From Henricia sp. BOLD:AAB3569 (taxonomy: Eukaryota; Echinodermata; Asteroidea; Spinulosida; Echinasteridae), in NCBI GenBank assembly GCA_037783545.1, contig JBBELK010001192.1, positions 62,001-126,000 on the forward strand: a stretch of DNA of 64,000 nucleotides, in the 5' to 3' direction. The position numbers and the translations under genes were made by a program. This document shows positions 15,001 to 27,395 of this stretch, piece by piece (position 1 is the stretch's first letter; every line of letters starts with the position of its first letter). Below the pieces are notes generated by a model that ran no database searches, had not been told where the DNA came from, and was given only the letters and a program-made list of their open reading frames with translations.

Positions 15001-18000
15001 GAAAGTGTGTCAATTTTTTAGGACAAGTGCGCAATATAGAGTCTTTGGAGCATGCAAACTTTGAAGTTCGTCGGAACATTTTTCGACCTCCAAATTTGCC
15101 GACGTTTGGACCACACTTTGACCAAAATCCCGTCCCAAACTGGGCCGTGTCAACGACAGTCCGAAGGACTGAGCATGCGCACGAGTCAGGAGTACACCAA
15201 AGAGGTGTGTACAGACAGCCACAGGTTGCGGGAGCATCCAGGAAGCGCCAACCCCTTTTTTTCTAAACTCTGAAATTTCTCTGCCATTTCCCGGCGAAAG
15301 TCTGTCAATTTTTTAGGACAAGTGCGCAATATAGAGTCTTTGGAGCATGCAAAATTTGAAGTTCGTCGGAACATTTTTCGACCTCCAAATTTGCCGACGT
15401 TTGGACCACACTTTGACCAAAATCCCGTCCCAAACTGTGCCGTGTCAACGACAGTCCAAAGGACTGAGCATGCGCACGAGTCAGGAGTACACCAAAGAGG
15501 TGTGTACAGACAGCCACAGGTTGCGGGAGCAACCAGGAAGCGCCAACCCCTTTTTTTCTAAACTCTGAAATTTCTCTGCCATTTCCCGGCGAAAGTCTGT
15601 CAATTTTTTAGGACAAGTGCGCAATATAGAGTCTTTGGAGCATGCAAAATTTGAAGTTCGTCGGAACATTTTTCGACCTCCAAATTTGCCGACGTTTGGA
15701 CCACACTTTGACCAAAATCCCGTCCCAAACTGGGCCGTGTCAACGACAGTCCGAAGGACTGAGCATGCGCACGAGTCAGGAGTACACCAAAGAGGTGTGT
15801 ACAGACAGCCACAGGTTGCGGGAGCAACCAGGAAGCGCCAACCCCTTTTTTTTCTAAACTCTGAAATTTATCTGCCATTTCCCGGCGAAAGTCTGTCAAT
15901 TTTTTAGGACAAGTGCGCAATATAGAGTCTTTGGAGCATGCAAAATTTGAAGTTCGTCGGAACATTTTTCAACCTCCAAATTTGCCGACGTTTGGACCAC
16001 ACTTTGACCAAAATCCCGTCCCAAACTGGGCCGTGTCAACGACAGTCCGAAGGACTGAGCATGCGCACGAGTCAGGAGTACACCAAAGAGGTGTGTACAG
16101 ACAGCCACAGGTTGCGGGAGCATCCAGGAAGCGCCAACCCTTTTTTTCTTCTAAACTCTGAAATTTCTCTGCCATTTCCCGGCGAAAGTGTGTCAATTTT
16201 TTAGGACAAGTGCGCAATATAGAGTCTTTGGAGCATGCAAACTTTGAAGTTCGTCGGAACATTTTTCGACCTCCAAATTTGCCGACGTTTGGACCACACT
16301 TTGACCAAAATCCCGTCCCAAACTGGGCCGTGTCAACGACAGTCCGAAGGACTGAGCATGCGCACGAGTCAGGAGTACACCAAAGAGGTGTGTACAGACA
16401 GCCACAGGTTGCGGGAGCATCCAGGAAGCGCCAACCCCTTTTTTTCTAAACTCTGAAATTTCTCTGCCATTTCCCGGCGAAAGTCTGTCAATTTTTTAGG
16501 ACAAGTGCGCAATATAGAGTCTTTGGAGCATGCAAAATTTGAAGTTCGTCGGAACATTTTTCGACCTCCAAATTTGCCGACGTTTGGACCACACTTTGAC
16601 CAAAATCCCGTCCCAAACTGGGCCGTGTCAACGACAGTCCGAAGGACTGAGCATGCGCACGAGTCAGGAGTACACCAAAGAGGTGTGTACAGACAGCCAC
16701 AGGTTGCGGGAGCATCCAGGAAGCGCCAACCCCTTTTTTTTCTAAACTCTGAAATTTCTCTGCCATTTCCCGGCGAAAGTCTGTCAATTTTTTAGGACAA
16801 GTGCGCAATATAGAGTCTTTGGAGCATGCAAAATTTGAAGTTCGTCGGAACATTTTTCGACCTCCAAATTTGCCGACGTTTGGACCACACTTTGACCAAA
16901 ATCCCGTCCCAAACTGGGCCGTGTCAACGACAGTCCGAAGGACTGAGCATGCGCACGAGTCAGGAGTACACCAACGAGGTGTGTACAGACAGCCACAGGT
17001 TGCGGGAGCATCCAGGAAGCGCCAACCCCTTTTTTTTCTAAACTCTGAAATTTCTCTGCCATTTCCCGGCGAAAGTCTGTCAATTTTTTAGGACAAGTGC
17101 GCAATATAGAGTCTTTGGAGCATGCAAAATTTGAAGTTCGTCGGAACATTTTTCGACCTCCAAATTTGCCGACGTTTGGACCACACTTTGACCAAAATCC
17201 CGTCCCAAACTGGGCCGTGTCAACGACAGTCCGAAGGACTGAGCATGCGCACGAGTCAGGAGTACACCAAAGAGGTGTGTACAGACAGCCACAGGTTGCG
17301 GGAGCATCCAGTAAGCGCCAACCCCTTTTTTTTCTAAACTCTGAAATTTCTCTGCCATTTCCCGGCGAAAGTCTGTCAATTTTTTAGGACAAGTGCGCAA
17401 TATAGAGTCTTTGGAGCATGCAAAATTTGAAGTTCCTCGGAACATTTTTCGACCTCCAAATTTGCCGACGTTTGGACCACACTTTGACCAAAATCCCGTC
17501 CCAAACTGGGCCGTGTCAACGACAGTCCAAATGACTGAGCATGCGCACGAGTCAGGAGTACACCAAAGAGGTGTGTACAGACAGCCACAGGTTGCGGGAG
17601 CATCCAGGAAGCGCCAACCCCTTTTTTTTCTAAACTCTGAAATTTCTCTGCCATTTCCCGGCGAAAGTCTGTCAATTTTTTAGGACAAGTGCGCAATATA
17701 GAGTCTTTGGAGCATGCAAAATTTGAAGTTCGTCGGAACATTTTTCGACCTCCAAATTTGCCGACGTTTGGACCACACTTTGACCAAAATCCCGTCCCAA
17801 ACTGGGCCGTGTCAACGACAGTCCGAAGGACTGAGCATGCGCACGAGTCAGGAGTACACCAAAGAGGTGTGTACAGACAGCCACAGGTTGCGGGAGCATC
17901 CAGGAAGCGCCAACCCCTTTTTTTTCTAAACTCTGAAATTTCTCTGCCATTTCCCGGCGAAAGTCTGTCAATTTTTTAGGACAAGTGCGCAATATAGAGT

Positions 18001-21000
18001 CTTTGGAGCATGCAAAATTTGAAGTTCGTCGGAACATTTTTCGACCTCCAAATTTGCCGACGTTTGGACCACACTTTGACCAAAATCCCGTCCCAAACTG
18101 GGCCGTGTCAACGACAGTCCGAAGGACTGAGCATGCGCACGAGTCAGGAGTACACCAACGAGGTGTGTACAGACAGCCACAGGTTGCGGGAGCATCCAGG
18201 AAGCGCCAACCCCTTTTTTTTCTAAACTCTGAAATTTCTCTGCCATTTCCCGGCGAAAGTCTGTCAATTTTTTAGGACAAGTGCGCAATATAGAGTCTTT
18301 GGAGCATGCAAAATTTGAAGTTCGTCGGAACATTTTTCGACCTCCAAATTTGCCGACGTTTGGACCACACTTTGACCAAAATCCCGTCCCAAACTGGGCC
18401 GTGTCAACGACAGTCCGAAGGACTGAGCATGCGCACGAGTCAGGAGTACACCAAAGAGGTGTGTACAGACAGCCACAGGTTGCGGGAGCATCCAGTAAGC
18501 GCCAACCCCTTTTTTTTCTAAACTCTGAAATTTCTCTGCCATTTCCCGGCGAAAGTCTGTCAATTTTTTAGGACAAGTGCGCAATATAGAGTCTTTGGAG
18601 CATGCAAAATTTGAAGTTCCTCGGAACATTTTTCGACCTCCAAATTTGCCGACGTTTGGACCACACTTTGACCAAAATCCCGTCCCAAACTGGGCCGTGT
18701 CAACGACAGTCCAAATGACTGAGCATGCGCACGAGTCAGGAGTACACCAAAGAGGTGTGTACAGACAGCCACAGGTTGCGGGAGCATCCAGGAAGCGCCA
18801 ACCCCTTTTTTTTCTAAACTCTGAAATTTCTCTGCCATTTCCCGGCGAAAGTCTGTCAATTTTTTAGGACAAGTGCGCAATATAGAGTCTTTGGAGCATG
18901 CAAAATTTGAAGTTCGTCGGAACATTTTTCGACCTCCAAATTTGCCGACGTTTGGACCACACTTTGAGCAAAATCCCGTCCCAAACTGGGCCGTGTCAAC
19001 GACAGTCCGAAGGACTGAGCATGCGCACGAGTCAGGAGTACACCAAAGAGGTGTGTACAGACAGCCACAGGTTGCGGGAGCAACCAGGAAGCGCCAACCC
19101 CTTTTTTTCTAAACTCTGAAATTTCTCTGCCATTTCCCGGCGAAAGTCTGTCAATTTTTTAGGACAAGTGCGCAATATAGAGTCTTTGGAGCATGCAAAA
19201 TTTGAAGTTCGTCGGAACATTTTTCGACCTCCAAATTTGCCGACGTTTGGACCACACTTTGACCAAAATCCCGTCCCAAACTGGGCCGTGTCAACGACAG
19301 TCCGAAGGACTGAGCATGCACACGAGTCAGGAGTACACCAAAGAGGTGTGTACAGACAGCCACAGGTTGCGGGAGCAACCAGGAAGCGCCAACCCCTTTT
19401 TTTTCTAAACTCTGAAATTTCTCTGCCATTTCCCGGCGAAAGTCTGTCAATTTTTTAGGACAAGTGCGCAATATAGAGTCTTTGGAGCATGCAAAATTTG
19501 AAGTTCGTCGGAACATTTTTCAACCTCCAAATTTGCCGACGTTTGGACCACACTTTGACAAAAATCCCGTCCCAAACTGGGCCGTGTCAACGACAGTCCG
19601 AAGGACTGAGCATGCGCACGAGTCAGGAGTACACCAAAGAGGTGTGTACAGACAGCCACAGGTTGCGGGAGCATCCAGGAAGCGCCAACCCTTTTTTTTT
19701 CTAAACTCTGAAATTTCTCTGCCATTTCCCGGCGAAAGTGTGTCAATTTGTTAGGACAAGTGCGCAATATAGAGTCTTTGGAGCATGCAAACTTTGAAGT
19801 TCGTCGGAACATTTTTCGACCTCCAAATTTGCCGACGTTTGGACCACACTTTGACCAAAATCCCGTCCCAAACTGGGCCGTGTCAACGACAGTCCGAAGG
19901 ACTGAGCATGCGCACGAGTCAGGAGTACACCAAAGAGGTGTGTACAGACAGCCACAGGTTGCGGGAGCAACCAGGAAGCGCCAACCCCTTTTTTTTCTAA
20001 ACTCTGAAATTTCTCTGCCATTTCCCGGCGAAAGTCTGTCAATTTTTTAGGACAAGTGCGCAATATAGAGTCTTTGGAGCATGCAAAATTTGAAGTTCGT
20101 CGGAACATTTTTCAACCTCCAAATTTGCCGACGTTTGGACAACACTTTGACCAAAATCCCGTCCCAAACTGGGCCGTGTCAACGACAGTCCGAAGGACTG
20201 AGCATGCGCACGAGTCAGGAGTACACCAAAGAGGTGTGTACAGACAGCCACAGGTTGCGGGAGCATCCAGGAAGCGCCAACCCTTTTTTTTTCTAAACTC
20301 TGAAATTTCTCTGCCATTTCCCGGCGAAAGTGTGTCAATTTTTTAGGACAAGTGCGCAATATAGAGTCTTTGGAGCATGCAAACTTTGAAGTTCGTCGGA
20401 ACATTTTTCGACCTCCAAATTTGCCGACGTTTGGACCACACTTTGACCAAAATCCCGTCCCAAACTGGGCCGTGTCAACGACAGTCCGAAGGACTGAGCA
20501 TGCGCACGAGTCAGGAGTACACCAAAGAGGTGTGTACAGACAGCCACAGGTTGCGGGAGCAACCAGGAAGCGCCAACCCCTTTTTTTTCTAAACTCTGAA
20601 ATTTCTCTGCCATTTCCCGGCGAAAGTCTGTCAATTTTTTAGGACAAGTGCGCAATATAGAGTCTTTGGAGCATGCAAAATTTGAAGTTCGTCGGAACAT
20701 TTTTCAACCTCCAAATTTGCCGACGTTTGGACCACACTTTGACCAAAATCCCGTCCCAAACTGGGCCGTGTCAACGACAGTCCGAAGGACTGAGCATGCG
20801 CACGAGTCAGGAGTACACCAAAGAGGTGTGTACAGACAGCCACAGGTTGCGGGAGCATCCAGGAAGCGCCAACCCTTTTTTTTTCTAAACTCTGAAATTT
20901 CTCTGCCATTTCCCGGCGAAAGTGTGTCAATTTTTTAGGACAAGTGCGCAATATAGAGTCTTTGGAGCATGCAAACTTTGAAGTTCGTCGGAACCTTTTT

Positions 21001-24000
21001 CGACCTCCAAATTTGCCGACGTTTGGACCACACTTTGACCAAAATCCCGTCCCAAACTGGGCCGTGTCAACGACAGTCCGAAGGACTGAGCATGCGCACG
21101 AGTCAGGAGTACACCAAAGAGGTGTGTACAGACAGCCACAGGTTGCGGGAGCATCCAGGAAGCGCCAACCCCTTTTTTTTTCTAAACTCTGAAATTTCTC
21201 TGCCATTTCCCGGCGAAAGTCTGTCAATTTTGTAGGACAAGTGCGCAATATAGAGTCTTTGGAGCATGCAAAATTTGAAGTTCGTCGGAACATTTTTCGA
21301 CCTCCAAATTTGCCGACGTTTGGACCACACTTTGACCAAAATCCCGTCCCAAACTGGGCCGTGTCAACGACAGTCCGAAGGACTGAGCATGCGCACGAGT
21401 CAGGAGTACACCAAAGAGGTGTGTACAGACAGCCACAGGTTGCGGGAGCATCCAGGAATCGCCAACCCCTTTTTTTTCTAAACTCTGAAATTTCTCTGCC
21501 ATTTCCCGGCGAAAGTCTGTCAATTTTTTAGGACAAGTGCGCAATATAGAGTCTTTGGAGCATGCAAAATTTGAAGTTCGTCGGAACATTTTTCGACCTC
21601 CAAATTTACCGACGTTTGGACCACACTTTGACCAAAATCCCGTCCCAAACTGGGCCGTGTCAACGACAGTCCGAAGGACTGAGCATGCGCACGAGTCAGG
21701 AGTACACCAAAGAGGTGTGTACAGACAGCCACAGGTTGCGGGAGCATCCAGGAAGCGCCAACCCCTTTTTTTTCTAAACTCTGAAATTTCTCTGCCATTT
21801 CCCGGCGAAAGTCTGTCAATTTTTTAGGACAAGTGCGCAATATAGAGTCTTTGGAGCATGCAAAATTTGAAGTTCGTCGGAACATTTTTCGACCTCCAAA
21901 TTTGCCGACGTTTGGACCACACTTTGACCAAAATCCCGTCCCAAACTGGGCCGTGTCAACGACAGTCCGAAGGACTGAGCATGCGCACGAGTCAGGAGTA
22001 CACCAAAGAGGTGTGTACAGGAAGCCACAGGTTGCGGGAGCATCCAGGAAGCGCCAACCCCTTTTTTTTTCTAAACTCTGAAATTTCTCTGCCATTTCCC
22101 GGCGAAAGTCTGTCAATTTTTTAGGACAAGTGCGCAATATAGAGTCTTTGGAGCATGCAAAATTTGAAGTTCGTCGGAACATTTTTCGACCTCCAAATTT
22201 GCCGACGTTTGGACCACACTTTGACCAAAATCCCGTCCCAAACTGGGCCGTGTCAACGACAGTCCGAAGGACTGAGCATGCGCACGAGTCAGGAGTACAC
22301 CAAAGAGGTGTGTACAGACAGCCACAGGTTGCGGGAGCATCCAGGAAGCGCCAACCCTTTTTTTTTCTAAACTCTGAAATTTCTCTGCCATTTCCCGGCG
22401 AAAGTGTGTCAATTTTTTAGGACAAGTGCGCAATATAGAGTCTTTGGAGCATGCAAACTTTGAAGTTCGTCGGAACATTTTTCGACCTCCAAATTTGCCG
22501 ACGTTTGGACCACACTTTGACCAAAATCCCGTCCCAAACTGGGCCGTGTCAACGACAGTCCGAAGGACTGAGCATGCGCACGAGTCAGGAGTACACCAAA
22601 GAGGTGTGTACAGACAGCCACAGGTTGCGGGAGCATCCAGGAAGCGCCAACCCCTTTTTTTCTAAACTCTGAAATTTCTCTGCCATTTCCCGGCGAAAGT
22701 CTGTCAATTTTTTAGGACAAGTGCGCAATATAGAGTCTTTGGAGCATGCAAAATTTGAAGTTCGTCGGAACATTTTTCGACCTCCAAATTTGCCGACGTT
22801 TGGACCACACTTTGACCAAAATCCCGTCCCAAACTGGGCCGTGTCAACGACAGTCCGAAGGACTGAGCATGCGCACGAGTCAGGAGTACACCAAAGAGGT
22901 GTGTACAGACAGCCACAGGTTGCGGGAGCATCCAGGAAGCGCCAACCCCTTTTTTTTTCTAAACTCTGAAATTTCTCTGCCATTTCCCGGCGAAAGTCTG
23001 TCAATTTTGTAGGACAAGTGCGCAATATAGAGTCTTTGGAGCATGCAAAATTTGAAGTTCGTCGGAACATTTTTCGACCTCCAAATTTGCCGACGTTTGG
23101 ACCACACTTTGACCAAAATCCCGTCCCAAACTGGGCCGTGTCAACGACAGTCCGAAGGACTGAGCATGCGCACGAGTCAGGAGTACACCAAAGAGGTGTG
23201 TACAGACAGCCACAGGTTGCGGGAGCATCCAGGAATCGCCAACCCCTTTTTTTTCTAAACTCTGAAATTTCTCTGCCATTTCCCGGCGAAAGTCTGTCAA
23301 TTTTTTAGGACAAGTGCGCAATATAGAGTCTTTGGAGCATGCAAAATTTGAAGTTCGTCGGAACATTTTTCGACCTCCAAATTTACCGACGTTTGGACCA
23401 CACTTTGACCAAAATCCCGTCCCAAACTGGGCCGTGTCAACGACAGTCCGAAGGACTGAGCATGCGCACGAGTCAGGAGTACACCAAAGAGGTGTGTACA
23501 GACAGCCACAGGTTGCGGGAGCATCCAGGAAGCGCCAACCCCTTTTTTTTCTAAACTCTGAAATTTCTCTGCCATTTCCCGGCGAAAGTCTGTCAATTTT
23601 TTAGGACAAGTGCGCAATATAGAGTCTTTGGAGCATGCAAAATTTGAAGTTCGTCGGAACATTTTTCGACCTCCAAATTTGCCGACGTTTGGACCACACT
23701 TTGACCAAAATCCCGTCCCAAACTGGGCCGTGTCAACGACAGTCCGAAGGACTGAGCATGCGCACGAGTCAGGAGTACACCAAAGAGGTGTGTACAGACA
23801 GCCACAGGTTGCGGGAGCATCCAGGAATCGCCAACCCCTTTTTTTTCTAAACTCTGAAATTTCTCTGCCATTTCCCGGCGAAAGTCTGTCAATTTTTTAG
23901 GACAAGTGCGCAATATAGAGTCTTTGGAGCATGCAAAATTTGAAGTTCGTCGGAACATTTTTCGACCTCCAAATTTACCGACGTTTGGACCACACTTTGA

Positions 24001-26906
24001 CCAAAATCCCGTCCCAAACTGGGCCGTGTCAACGACAGTCCGAAGGACTGAGCATGCGCACGAGTCAGGAGTACACCAAAGAGGTGTGTACAGACAGCCA
24101 CAGGTTGCGGGAGCATCCAGGAAGCGCCAACCCCTTTTTTTTCTAAACTCTGAAATTTCTCTGCCATTTCCCGGCGAAAGTCTGTCAATTTTTTAGGACA
24201 AGTGCGCAATATAGAGTCTTTGGAGCATGCAAAATTTGAAGTTCGTCGGAACATTTTTCGACCTCCAAATTTGCCGACGTTTGGACCACACTTTGACCAA
24301 AATCCCGTCCCAAACTGGGCCGTGTCAACGACAGTCCGAAGGACTGAGCATGCGCACGAGTCAGGAGTACACCAAAGAGGTGTGTACAGGCAGCCACAGG
24401 TTGCGGGAGCATCCAGGAAGCGCCAACCCCCCTTTTTTTTTCTAAACTCTGAAATTTCTCTGCCATTTCCCGGCGAAAGTCTGTCAATTTTTTAGGACAA
24501 GTGCGCAATATAGAGTCTTTGGAGCATGCAAAATTTGAAGTTCGTCGGAACATTTTTCGACCTCCAAATTTGCCGACGTTTGGACCACACTTTGACCAAA
24601 ATCCCGTCCCAAACTGGGCCGTGTCAACGACAGTCCGAAGGACTGAGCATGCGCACGAGTCAGGAGTACACCAAAGAGGTGTGTACAGACAGCCACAGGT
24701 TGCGGGAGCATCCAGGAAGCGCCAACCCCTTTTTGTTTCTAAACTCTGAAATTTCTCTGCCATTTCCCGGCGAAAGTCTGTCAATTTTTTAGGACAAGTG
24801 CGCAATATAGAGTCTTTGGAGCAGGCAAAATTTGAAGTTCGTCGGAACATTTTTCGACCTCCAAATTTGCCGACGTTTGGACCACACTTTGACCAAAATC
24901 CCGTCCCAAACTGGGCCGTGTCAACGACAGTCCGAAGGACTGAGCATGCGCACGAGTCAGGAGTACACCAAAGAGGTGTGTACAGACAGCCACAGGTTGC
25001 GGGAGCATCCAGGAAGCGCCAACCCCTTTTTTTTCTAAACTCTGAAATTTCTCTGCCATTTCCCGGCGAAAGTCTGTCAATTTTTTAGGACAAGTGCGCA
25101 ATATAGAGTCTTTGGAGCATGCAAAATTTGAAGTTCGTCGGAACATTTTTCGACCTCCAAATTTGCCGACGTTTGGACCACACTTTGACTAAAATCCCGT
25201 CCCAAACTGGGCCGTGTCAACGACAGTCCGAAGGACTGAGCATGCGCACGAGTCAGGAGTACACCAAAGAGGTGTGTACAGACAGCCACAGGTTGCGGGA
25301 GCATCCAGGAAGCGCCAACCCCTTTTTGTTTCTAAACTCTGAAATTTCTCTGCCATTTCCCGGCGAAAGTCTGTCAATTTTTTAGGACAAGTGCGCAATA
25401 TAGAGTCTTTGGAGCAGGCAAAATTTGAAGTTCGTCGGAACATTTTTCGACCTCCAAATTTGCCGACGTTTGGACCACACTTTGACCAAAATCCCGTCCC
25501 AAACTGGGCCGTGTCAACGACAGTTCGAAGGACTGAGCATGCGCACGAGTCAGGAGTACACCAAAGAGGTGTGTACAGACAGCCACAGGTTGCGGGAGCA
25601 TCCAGGAAGCGCCAACCCCTTTTTTTTCTAAACTCTGAAATTTCTCTGCCATTTCCCGGCGAAAGTCTGTCAATTTTTTAGGACAAGTGCGCAATATAGA
25701 GTCTTTGGAGCATGCAAAATTTGAAGTTCGTCGGAACATTTTTCGACCTCCAAATTTGCCGACGTTTGGACCACACTTTGACTAAAATCCCGTCCCAAAC
25801 TGGGCCGTGTCAACGACAGTCCGAAGGACTGAGCATGCGCACGAGTCAGGAGTACACCAAAGAGGTGTGTACAGACAGCCACAGGTTGCGGGAGCATCCA
25901 GGAAGCGCCAACCCCTTTTTTTTCTAAACTCTGAAATTTCTCTGCCATTTCCCGGCGAAAGTCTTTCAATTTTTTAGGACAAGTGCGCAATATAGAGTCT
26001 TTGGAGCATGCAAAATTTGAAGTTCGTCGGAACATTTTTCGACCTCCAAATTTGCCGACGTTTGGACCACACTTTGACCAAAATCCCGTCCCAAACTGGG
26101 CCGTGTCAACGACAGTCCGAAGGACTGAGCATGCGCACGAGTCAGGAGTACACCAAAGAGGTGTGTACAGACAGCCACAGGTTGCGGGAGCATCCAGGAA
26201 GCGCCAACCCCTTTTTTTTCTAAACTCTGAAATTTCTCTGCATTTCCCGGCGAAAGTCTGTCAATTTTTTAGGACAAGTGCGCAATATAGAGTCTTTGGA
26301 GCATGCAAAATTTGAAGTTCGTCGGAACATTTTTCGACCTCCAAATTTGCCGACGTTTGGACCACACTTTGACCAAAATCCCGTCCCAAACTGGGCCGTG
26401 TCAACGACAGTCCGAAGGACTGAGCATGCGCACGAGTCAGGAGTACACCAAAGAGGTGGGTACAGACAGCCACAGGTTGCGGGAGCATCCAGGAAGCGCC
26501 AACCCCTTTTTGTTTCTAAACTCTGAAATTTCTCTGCCATTTCCCGGCGAAAGTCTGTCAATTTTTTAGGACAAGTGCGCAATATAGAGTCTTTGGAGCA
26601 TGCAAAATTTGAAGTTCGTCGGAACATTTTTCGACCTCCAAATTTGCCGACGTTTGGACCACACTTTGACCAAAATCCCGTCCCAAACTGGGCCGTGTCA
26701 ACGACAGTCCGAAGGACTGAGCATGCGCACGAGTCAGGAGTACACCAAAGAGGTGTGTACAGACAGCCACAGGTTGCGGGAGCATCCAGGAAGCGCCAAC
26801 CCCTTTTTTTTCTAAACTCTGAAATTTCTCTGCCATTTCCCGGCGAAAGTCTGTCAATTTTTTAGGACAAGTGCGCAATATAGAGTCTTTGGAGCATGCA
26901 AAATTT
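1..26906. repeat. 296-bp satellite array, left block (about 91 monomers)
   Basis: Head-to-tail monomers of 295-297 bp run without interruption from the window edge to the first DIRS element. The phase mark GTGCGCAATATAGAG recurs from position 232 to 26871, a span of 90 monomers. Monomers differ by scattered single-base changes and by the length of a T tract (7-9 T, sometimes interrupted). Diagnostic variants recur at multiples of the monomer, giving higher-order blocks. Examples are 12-mer and 8-mer spacing (371, 3923, 6291), an 11-mer of 3254 bp (about 7600 onward repeated from about 10854), 4-mers of 1183 bp (14417/15600) and 1184 bp (16784/17968), a 6-mer of 1777 bp (21224/23001) and 2-mers (23297/23889; 24781/25374). 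Open frames of 70-220 codons occur on both strands but change phase with T-tract length, so I do not regard them as genes. The array extends beyond the left edge. Confidence 0.98.
26902..26906. other. AATTT recombination core, left junction of copy 1
   Basis: Satellite sequence GCAAAATTT runs into the element here. The right junction has the same AATTT at 31584-31588 followed by satellite GAAG. The element's own end-to-end joint, read from the internal complementary region, also contains AATTT. Only one net copy of the core was added, so there is no ordinary target duplication. Confidence 0.9.
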
Positions 26907-27038
26907 TATAATTAAACGAAATGTAATGCAATGAAATTGAAGTTTAATTATGATTCTACCGAGTAACCACTAGCACTGAAGGACTTACGTGAGATTGCAC
27001 CTGCCACCGGTATTTGTTCGTCACGCTTGAAAGAACCC

Positions 27039-27044
27039 TTTATT
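27039..27044 (-). terminator. AATAAA polyadenylation signal candidate in the 3' ITR, copy 1
   Basis: AATAAA in the sense of the element lies in the left repeat, beyond the recombinase and the internal complementary region. A transcript ending here would include that region and part of the repeat. The motif is short, so the call rests mainly on its position. Confidence 0.5.
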
Positions 27045-27065
27045 GAAAGGCTTTCTCTCTGTGTG

Positions 27066-27098
27066 TATATAAGTGAGCCCCGCGGTCTATGCCTCAGG
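27066..27098 (+). promoter_or_regulatory. Possible antisense promoter in the left ITR, copy 1
   Basis: The inverted repeat places the same TATATAAG (27066-27073) on the plus strand pointing into the element. The initiator reads TCAGG instead of TCAGT (27094-27098), the only mismatch between the two 127-bp repeats. An antisense RNA across the element is possible and has a precedent in DIRS-1 of Dictyostelium. Activity here is inference. Confidence 0.45.
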
Positions 27099-27193
27099 GC
27101 ATTTTTGTGAAAAAAGTGTAACTTTTTGCAGTCAAAGCTGGGAGGGAAAAAGTTAACCTAGCTTATAGCCAACCACCACAAACAAGGGCGGGA

Positions 27194-27322
27194 ACGTAAG
27201 TCCTTCAGTGCTAGTGGTTACTCGGTAGAATCATAATTAAACTTCAATTTCATTGCATTACATTTCGTTTAATTAGAAAATTCTACCTCGTAACCACATA
27301 GCACTTCGGCCTTACGTGAGAT
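27194..27322. repeat. DIRS internal complementary region, copy 1
   Basis: Bases 27194-27277 are the reverse complement of the outer left end (26907-26990), with one mismatch opposite 26908. Bases 27278-27322 are the reverse complement of the outer right end (31544-31588). The block therefore records both termini joined through the AATTT core. In DIRS elements this region is the template that completes the ends and forms a circle. The 83 bp between it and the left repeat (27111-27193) hold a perfect 7-bp hairpin (AAAAAGT-GTA-ACTTTTT, 27111-27127) and no gene. Confidence 0.95.
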
Positions 27323-27395
27323 GTTTAGAGCAACTGCAAAAAGTTTGAACGAATGAATGTCGAATCGACATTCAGTACGTAACAGCGGTTTATGT

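Larger units (their letters stand above)
26984..27110 (+). repeat. DIRS inverted terminal repeat, left (3') end, copy 1
   Basis: These 127 bp are the reverse complement of 31429-31555 with one mismatch (27098 G where the right repeat predicts T). A more diverged outer part (26951-26983) also matches the right end imperfectly. Outside it, a 44-bp AT-rich extension (26907-26950) is present only on this side. The repeat contains AATAAA in the element's sense and a TATA box in the opposite sense. Confidence 0.95.

Noticed and set aside
1..26906. Many open frames of 60-220 codons in the satellite on both strands
   Set aside because: The monomer is not a multiple of three, frames switch with T-tract length, both strands are equally open, and no start context or domain is recognisable. 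They follow from stop-poor repeated sequence.
1..26906. Regularly spaced repeats as a CRISPR array
   Set aside because: The whole 296-bp monomer is repeated with no unique spacers, there are no cas genes, and the mobile element is eukaryotic.
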